From assembly GCA_031273365.1 (NCBI GenBank), contig JAISSA010000138.1, positions 1 to 5,205 on the forward strand: a DNA stretch of 5,205 nucleotides. Reading direction: 5' to 3'. Positions within the stretch are counted from its first letter, which is position 1. Every line of letters begins with the position of its first letter. The translations under genes were made by a program, and so were the position numbers. Shown here piece by piece: positions 1-3,913 of the stretch. The notes under the pieces are model-generated. The model was not told the origin of the DNA and ran no database searches. It saw only the letters and a program-made list of their open reading frames with translations. The DNA comes from Synergistaceae bacterium (lineage in GTDB: Bacteria > Synergistota > Synergistia > Synergistales > Aminobacteriaceae).

Positions 1-1755
1 CCCTACGCCGAAATGACTCTGCTTCTGGGGTATGAAAACCTGAAGAGGATCCCGGAGGCCCTGAAAACGGCCGCCCGACTGGAGAAAACCGCTCCGGCGG
101 ACCTGCGTTACTACGTCGCTTACGCACAGGTCCGCCTGCTGGGCGACAGGGATCCCGAGGGCGTGAAAAGGGCCCTGAACAGGATGCTCGAGGCGGCCGA
201 CACCAAAGAACGCAGGATTGCCGCCCTCGTCCGAATGATAAAACTTCCCGGCGACCAGAGCGCGAACGCGCTGAAGCTTCTGGCGCTGCAGCCCACAAAC
301 AAAGCCGCCCGGGACCTGGTTGCGGCGCGTCCAAAGCCCTGGTCCGCGGCTCAGAACCTGGCTCTGGGGGAATACGCGCATCTGACGAACGACCACAAAA
401 CGGCCATCGCCCTCCTGGGCGCGGTCCCTCAAAAGGCGGCGGGCTGGCGCAGGGCCGCGTACTACCGGGCCCTGTCCCTTTACCGCGTGAAGCGTGACGC
501 GGAAGCCCTGAAGCTCTGGGGGAACCTGGCTCTGAGCGGCAACGGGTGGGCGGAGTCCTCCGTCCGGCGCATCGCGACGCTCGCCGGCAGAAGCGAGAAG
601 GCGAACGCCATCGCGGCGCTCCGCAGGATCGTGAAGGAACGTAAGGGAAAGGTCCAGGCGCAGGCGATGTTCGCGCTGACCGACCTGCTCGACGGGGCGG
701 AGGCGAAAAAACTCGAGGACGACCTGATACGGGTCTGGCCGGACTCTCCAAACGCCGTGAAGATTCTCTGGAGGAGGGGATGGAGCTCCTGGAACGCAAA
801 AAAATATAAGGAGGCCATCTGGTACTGGACTCAGGTTCGTTCTCCGGCGCTGAACGCCTCCTGGGAACCTCGCGTGCTCTACTGGATCGCCGCGGCCCAG
901 AAAGCCGCGGGACAGCCCGGGGAGGCGAAAAAGACCCTGGACGCTCTGGTGAGGAGGCATCCGCTGTCCCTTTACGCCTTTTGGGCTGTCCCCGGGGCGC
1001 TGACGCTGCTGGACGGGGACCCGCCGGGCCTCGTTTCCAAACCGGGCCTGCTGGAGCAGTGGGGGTTCGTCTACTATGCAAAACTGAAAATGCAGCGTTC
1101 CAACGCGAGCGCCAAAGACCTCTATCGCTCGATAGCGCTCTCCGCGTGGCTGGGCGAGACGGACGGCTCCTACTCGCAGGCCCGCGCCCTGACGCGCTGG
1201 TTTGTGTCCGGGACGAAGCTTTATCGCAAAGGGCTGGAGGGCCTTTATCCCCGTCCTTTCATGAAGCAGGTGGAAGCGGCCTGCAAAACGTACGGCGTCG
1301 AGAGCAACCTCGTCTGGTCGGTGATGAGACAGGAAAGCGCGTTTCGACCCGGCGCGTTGAGCCGGGCCGGGGCGTCGGGCCTGATGCAGCTCATGCCGGG
1401 GACGGCGAAGGACGAGGCGAAGCGGATCGGCCTTCAGAAATACGACATCCTCGACGTGACGGACAATATTACCATGGGGACGGCGCACCTGGCGCGCCTG
1501 GCCCGATCGTTCGAGCGGAGGGACTGGATTATGGCGGCCTACAACGCCGGTCCCGGCAATGCCCGAAAATGGCTGGCCGACGGAAGGCAGAACATGAAGC
1601 CCGATCTTTGGATCGAACAGGTGCGCTTTGACGAGACGTGCGACTACATCCAGAAGGTCTCGGGCAACCTCGAGGTTTATCGTCTGCTCTACGGCGCAGG
1701 AGCCGCCTCAGCCGACGTCGCGCCATCGCCCGCCGGAACGAAATCGGGCGTGTGA
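1..1755 (+). CDS. slt: Slt70-like soluble lytic murein transglycosylase, 5' end missing
   Basis: Lytic transglycosylases cleave the MurNAc-GlcNAc bond of peptidoglycan with formation of 1,6-anhydroMurNAc, in the periplasm or outer envelope. The frame is open from base 1. The first ATG, at 13, has no ribosome binding site and lies inside helical-repeat sequence, so the true start and any signal peptide are upstream. Counting from that ATG, residues 1 to about 420 are Ala/Leu-rich helical hairpins of the Slt70 superhelical type, with a TPR-like stretch rich in Trp and Tyr near 250-325. The GH23-type catalytic domain follows: VMRQESAF with the presumed catalytic Glu at 441, GLMQLMP at 456-462, AYNAGP at 509-514, and a conserved ETCDYIQKV stretch near 543. 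A low-complexity Ala/Ser/Pro tail ends the protein. The 584 visible codons approach the family's usual 600-700. Two hairpins separate it from tilS, so it is probably not in that operon. Family assignment is firm; the exact subfamily is not. Confidence 0.93.
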   Translation, partial: PYAEMTLLLGYENLKRIPEALKTAARLEKTAPADLRYYVAYAQVRLLGDRDPEGVKRALNRMLEAADTKERRIAALVRMIKLPGDQSANALKLLALQPTNKAARDLVAARPKPWSAAQNLALGEYAHLTNDHKTAIALLGAVPQKAAGWRRAAYYRALSLYRVKRDAEALKLWGNLALSGNGWAESSVRRIATLAGRSEKANAIAALRRIVKERKGKVQAQAMFALTDLLDGAEAKKLEDDLIRVWPDSPNAVKILWRRGWSSWNAKKYKEAIWYWTQVRSPALNASWEPRVLYWIAAAQKAAGQPGEAKKTLDALVRRHPLSLYAFWAVPGALTLLDGDPPGLVSKPGLLEQWGFVYYAKLKMQRSNASAKDLYRSIALSAWLGETDGSYSQARALTRWFVSGTKLYRKGLEGLYPRPFMKQVEAACKTYGVESNLVWSVMRQESAFRPGALSRAGASGLMQLMPGTAKDEAKRIGLQKYDILDVTDNITMGTAHLARLARSFERRDWIMAAYNAGPGNARKWLADGRQNMKPDLWIEQVRFDETCDYIQKVSGNLEVYRLLYGAGAASADVAPSPAGTKSGV

Positions 1756-1790
1756 CGCCTGAGCGGGCGCATTTTTATATTTTAACTTTT
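1756..1790 (+). terminator. Short-stem terminator directly after the transglycosylase gene
   Basis: Directly after the TGA stop, CGCC (1756-1759) can pair with GGCG (1766-1769), and a T-G wobble (1760/1765) closes a GAGC tetraloop. A T-rich stretch follows (1771-1790, with runs of five, four and four T). The stem is short but all G-C apart from the wobble, and its position fits a Rho-independent terminator of the upstream gene. The interrupted T tract and 4-5 bp stem make it weaker than the hairpin at 1810-1840. Confidence 0.45.
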
Positions 1791-1808
1791 CGAGGCGGGT
1801 TATAACTC

Positions 1809-1846
1809 GGGGGTTGTCTTTAAAGCGGGAAGACAACCCCTTTCTT
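1809..1846 (+). terminator. Strong intrinsic terminator
   Basis: A perfect 11-bp inverted repeat, GGGGTTGTCTT (1810-1820) and AAGACAACCCC (1830-1840), encloses a 9-nt loop and is followed by TTTCTT. A G-T wobble (1809/1841) can extend the stem. The T-rich side lies to the right, and the opposite strand has no T tract after the stem, so it acts on rightward transcription leaving the transglycosylase gene. It insulates tilS from that gene. Confidence 0.82.
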
Positions 1847-1853
1847 ATTATTA

Positions 1854-1957
1854 ATGTCAACAACAACTTAAAACCGCGGGGCTCCGCCCCACACCCCGCA
1901 GGGGATTTTTCCCGGCCCCCTGACCCCCATTAATTTTTTTCCGGTTCCTGTTGACAT
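1854..1957. repeat. Intergenic GC-rich element bounded by 9-bp inverted repeats (MITE-like or dispersed repeat)
   Basis: ATGTCAACA at 1854-1862 and TGTTGACAT at 1949-1957 are perfect inverted repeats bounding a 104-bp block unlike the neighbouring coding DNA. Inside are several alternative hairpins: GGGGC/GCCCC (1878-1882 with 1886-1890), GCGGGG/CCCCGC (1876-1881 with 1894-1899), CCCC/GGGG (1894-1897 with 1901-1904) and GGGA/TCCC (1902-1905 with 1910-1913). C-runs and a 7-T run (1934-1940) follow. There is no coding capacity. The hexamer CTTATT occurs outside both ends (1844-1849 and 1965-1970), but not directly at the inverted repeats, so a target duplication is unproven. The structure resembles the small palindromic or MITE-type repeats scattered between bacterial genes; copy number cannot be seen from one window. 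It fills most of the gap between the second terminator and tilS. Confidence 0.5.
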
Positions 1958-1976
1958 GACATTCCTTATTGGTTTC

Positions 1977-1981
1977 AGGGG
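1977..1981 (+). promoter_or_regulatory. Ribosome binding site deciding the tilS GTG start
   Basis: AGGGG lies 6 nt before the GTG at 1988. This supports GTG as the start, since the frame offers no ATG before the ATP-binding loop. The upstream in-frame stop is at 1952-1954. Confidence 0.6.
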
Positions 1982-1987
1982 ATTTGG

Positions 1988-3133
1988 GTGAGGTCTTTGG
2001 AAGACGCCAATAGAAGAGAATTTTACCGTCGGGCGCTTGCGCGCCTGTCGGAGGAGGAACGCGAAAGGGAGCGCAGTCGCGCGATCCCCTTCGCGGTTTC
2101 GCTGAGCGCCCTGAGTTCGCTGTTCTTTGAGGTCGGAAGACGTCAGGGATGGATCGAAGGCGCGATCAACCGGACAGACGTTCAGACTCCACCGGACCAA
2201 CCGAACCCAAAGGGGGCGATCGTGCTCGCCGTCTCCGGAGGCAGCGATTCCATGGCGCTGCTGTGGCTGTTTCGGACGTTCTGCGAGAGGCGGTTGATCG
2301 TGGCTCACCTCGAACACGGGATGAGGGGGGAGACGTCGCTGGAGGACGCCCGTTACGTGGAACGGATGGCCGCGGGCTGGGGGATCGGGAGCGTCGTTCT
2401 TCACGTTGACGTGCCTGGATCGCTTCGACAGGGGGAGTCCCTCGAATCGGGAGGACGCCGCATTCGTCACGCCTTTTTGGAGTCGGTGGCGGAAAAGCAC
2501 GGAGCGTTCGGCGTCGCGCTGGCTCATAACAGGGAGGATGTCGCCGAGACGGTGCTGTTCAACCTGCTGCGCGGGACGGGCGTCCGCGGGGCGGTCGGAA
2601 TCCCTGAGCGGCGGGGAGTTTTCTTTCGCCCCCTTCTGGCCTGTTCCCGTGAGTTCCTGAGATCGATTCTGCGTCACAGAGGCATTGAATGGCGGGAGGA
2701 CTGCACCAACAAAGACAGCCGTTTCACGCGCAACTTCATTCGCAACGAGCTGATGCCGCTTATGGTCGATCGCGTGAACGGCAGAGCCGTTGACCATCTG
2801 GTGGCCTTCGGGGAGGAAATGCGTTATTATCGCGAAGAAGAAGAACGCCGCGCGGCGGCCCTGACCGATTCATCGACCCCGTCCGGACCGGAGGACGCGC
2901 CGGATTCGTGGGCGATCGATCGTGACAGGGCACGGGCGCTTTCCCCTTTCGAGAGGACGCTCATAATACGGGAGTCCGGACGCCGACGGGGACTGTCGAC
3001 CCTTTCCAGAAGGCGCGCCATGGAACTGGCCCGCCTGATGGAGGGCACGGAGGAGTTCGAATTTCAATGGGGCGGCGGCGTCTCGGTCCGGGGCGACAGG
3101 AACCGTGTGATCTGGAAAAAAACTGAAAACTGA
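1988..3133 (+). CDS. tilS: tRNA(Ile)-lysidine synthetase
   Basis: TilS uses ATP and lysine to convert cytidine 34 of the CAU-anticodon tRNA-Ile into lysidine, so that the tRNA reads AUA and is charged with isoleucine; it is cytoplasmic and normally essential. The N-type ATP pyrophosphatase PP-loop SGGSDS is at residues 83-88, followed by HLEHGMRGE, then AHNREDVAET at 179-188 (usual form AHHxDDxAET), RPLLxxSR, and EDCTNKDSRFTRNFIRN at 237-253, the family's signature for the tRNA-binding side. Two points are unusual. About 80 residues precede the PP-loop, against roughly 15-30 in most relatives. The protein also ends at 381 residues without the extra C-terminal domain of the longer E. coli and B. 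subtilis enzymes, resembling the compact Aquifex type. The GTG start is supported by AGGGG 6 nt upstream. hpt follows after 26 nt, so the two are probably co-transcribed. No convincing promoter is seen. Confidence 0.95.
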   Translation: MRSLEDANRREFYRRALARLSEEERERERSRAIPFAVSLSALSSLFFEVGRRQGWIEGAINRTDVQTPPDQPNPKGAIVLAVSGGSDSMALLWLFRTFCERRLIVAHLEHGMRGETSLEDARYVERMAAGWGIGSVVLHVDVPGSLRQGESLESGGRRIRHAFLESVAEKHGAFGVALAHNREDVAETVLFNLLRGTGVRGAVGIPERRGVFFRPLLACSREFLRSILRHRGIEWREDCTNKDSRFTRNFIRNELMPLMVDRVNGRAVDHLVAFGEEMRYYREEEERRAAALTDSSTPSGPEDAPDSWAIDRDRARALSPFERTLIIRESGRRRGLSTLSRRRAMELARLMEGTEEFEFQWGGGVSVRGDRNRVIWKKTEN

Positions 3134-3139
3134 AAACTG
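3122..3139 (+). repeat. 7-bp tandem repeat across the tilS stop codon
   Basis: ACTGAAA is repeated at 3122-3128 and 3129-3135, followed by a partial ACTG (3136-3139). The tilS TGA (3131-3133) lies within the second unit. Since 7 is not a multiple of 3, loss of a unit would move the stop. Confidence 0.75.
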
Positions 3140-3142
3140 CAT

Positions 3143-3149
3143 GGAGGGG
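3143..3149 (+). promoter_or_regulatory. Ribosome binding site of hpt
   Basis: GGAGGGG, a strong Shine-Dalgarno match, lies 10 nt before the ATG at 3160. An ATG at 3141, overlapping the site, opens only a five-codon frame ending at 3158 and is not the start. Confidence 0.7.
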
Positions 3150-3159
3150 AATTTCTGAT

Positions 3160-3714
3160 ATGGAATCCGGCTATAAAACGGGTAAAGTATTGATTTCTGC
3201 GCGGGAAATACAAAATCGCGTCGACGCCCTTGCGGATAAAATCGCGTCCGGGACGCGGGGCAGAGAGCTTTTGGTCGTGGGAATCCTGAACGGTGCGGTG
3301 ATTTTCCTGTCGGACCTGGTGCGGCGTATGCCGCTCGAACTCGACGTCAAAATAGACTTCATGTCGATCTCCTCCTACGGGAACGCGGTGAAGAGCAGCG
3401 GCGTCGTGCGCATTCTGAAGGACATTGGCTCAGACATCGCGGGCAAAGACGTTTTGATCGTGGAGGACATCATCGACACGGGCCTCACTCTGTCCTACCT
3501 TCTGAATATCCTGAACGCCCGCAGGCCGGCAAGTTTACGGACATGCGTCCTGCTGGACAAGAGCGAAAAACGCGAGATCCCGGTAACCATCGACTACTGC
3601 GGTTTTTCCATCCCCGACGTCTTCGTGGTCGGTTACGGCCTGGACTGTGGGGGCAGCCTGCGGCATCTGTCGGATATCCACGCGCTCGACGCGATCGATG
3701 CGATCGATGGTTGA
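3160..3714 (+). CDS. hpt: Hypoxanthine phosphoribosyltransferase
   Basis: This cytoplasmic purine-salvage enzyme transfers the phosphoribosyl group of PRPP to hypoxanthine, and usually guanine, giving IMP or GMP and pyrophosphate. The protein has 184 residues, normal for bacterial Hpt (about 175-185). Visible landmarks are the VVGILNGAVIFLSDL region near 38-52; the flexible-loop SSYGN near 70-74; the PRPP-binding signature VLIVEDIIDTG at 98-108 with the presumed catalytic base Asp106; LLDK with Lys134, matching the purine 6-oxo-binding lysine; and DVFVVGYGLD at 153-162 with Asp162 and Arg168 in the expected places. The segment after GLD reads CGGSLRHL instead of the common Tyr-containing form, a local oddity that leaves the known ligands in place. 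The last residues (ALDAIDAIDG) come from a duplicated 9-mer. It sits between tilS and ftsH, the conserved order in Bacillus. It lies 26 nt after tilS and is probably translated from the same mRNA. Confidence 0.95.
   Translation: MESGYKTGKVLISAREIQNRVDALADKIASGTRGRELLVVGILNGAVIFLSDLVRRMPLELDVKIDFMSISSYGNAVKSSGVVRILKDIGSDIAGKDVLIVEDIIDTGLTLSYLLNILNARRPASLRTCVLLDKSEKREIPVTIDYCGFSIPDVFVVGYGLDCGGSLRHLSDIHALDAIDAIDG
3691..3708 (+). repeat. 9-bp tandem duplication at the hpt 3' end
   Basis: GCGATCGAT occurs twice in succession (3691-3699 and 3700-3708), encoding AIDAID just before the stop codon. The unit length keeps the frame, so only C-terminal length would vary. A degenerate GATGATTGATGG run continues past the stop. 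It is probably a simple slippage product. Confidence 0.7.
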
Positions 3715-3774
3715 TGATTGATGGCGCTGGCCTCCGAACACGGTCAAATCTACAGACTCGTTTCATGAATTTCC

Positions 3775-3783
3775 TGTTAAAAT
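3775..3783 (+). promoter_or_regulatory. Possible extended -10 promoter for ftsH
   Basis: TGTTAAAAT fits an extended -10 element (TG, one base, then TAAAAT, five of six matches to TATAAT). It lies in the AT-richer part of the 199-nt hpt-ftsH gap. There is no good -35 hexamer at 16-18 bp spacing, which an extended -10 can tolerate. A start near 3790 would give a leader of roughly 125 nt. This is a motif match only. Confidence 0.3.
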
Positions 3784-3869
3784 AGCGAGGTTGGATCCTG
3801 AGCAACGGACAATGAGCGTATAGTGAGTTGCATATTTTGCCGGAATTACTCGGGGATAAGGACGAAGAC

Positions 3870-3895
3870 TGCCCACACGGCCCAAGCCGGGGGCA
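3870..3895 (+). other. GC hairpin in the ftsH leader
   Basis: TGCCC (3870-3874) pairs with GGGCA (3891-3895), and inside it CGGC (3878-3881) pairs with GCCG (3886-3889) around a CCAA tetraloop, with a 3-nt/1-nt asymmetric internal loop between the stems. It ends 4 nt before the ftsH Shine-Dalgarno sequence and has no T tract, so it is not an intrinsic terminator. It could influence translation or mRNA stability of ftsH, or be chance in GC-rich DNA. Confidence 0.35.
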
Positions 3896-3899
3896 TGGG

Positions 3900-3908
3900 A
3901 AGGTGGGG
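3900..3908 (+). promoter_or_regulatory. Ribosome binding site deciding the ftsH start
   Basis: AAGGTGGGG contains AGGTGG (3901-3906), 7 nt before an in-frame TTG at 3914. The later in-frame GTG codons at 3923 and 3926 would be 16 and 19 nt away, too far for this site. The out-of-frame ATG at 3909 opens only a six-codon frame. Confidence 0.55.
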
Positions 3909-3913
3909 ATGTT

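Noticed and set aside
981..1631. Alternative + strand open frame inside the transglycosylase gene
   Set aside because: It overlaps the catalytic domain in another frame, has an Arg/Gly/Pro-rich translation without motifs, and no independent ribosome binding site.
1801..1806. TATAAC as a -10 box before the strong terminator
   Set aside because: There is no -35 at proper spacing, and a transcript starting there would run at once into the 11-bp terminator stem.
1876..1913. Clustered G/C hairpins read as a CRISPR array or riboswitch
   Set aside because: There are no regularly spaced identical repeats with unique spacers and no recognisable aptamer consensus; the palindromes fit a small dispersed repeat better.
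1951..1979. TTGACA at 1951-1956 as the -35 box of a tilS promoter
   Set aside because: At 16-18 bp spacing there is no -10-like hexamer (the sequence is around TTTCAG). The TTGACA is part of the 9-bp inverted repeat bounding the intergenic element, which explains it better.
1868..2797. Long open frame on the minus strand across the tilS region
   Set aside because: It is antisense to tilS, which has clear family motifs. The translation has no recognisable domain and is rich in Arg, Pro and His, as expected of shadow frames in GC-rich DNA.
3715..3913. Possible tRNA or other RNA gene in the hpt-ftsH gap
   Set aside because: No cloverleaf, T-loop GTTCRA box or CCA end is present; only one short GC hairpin is seen.
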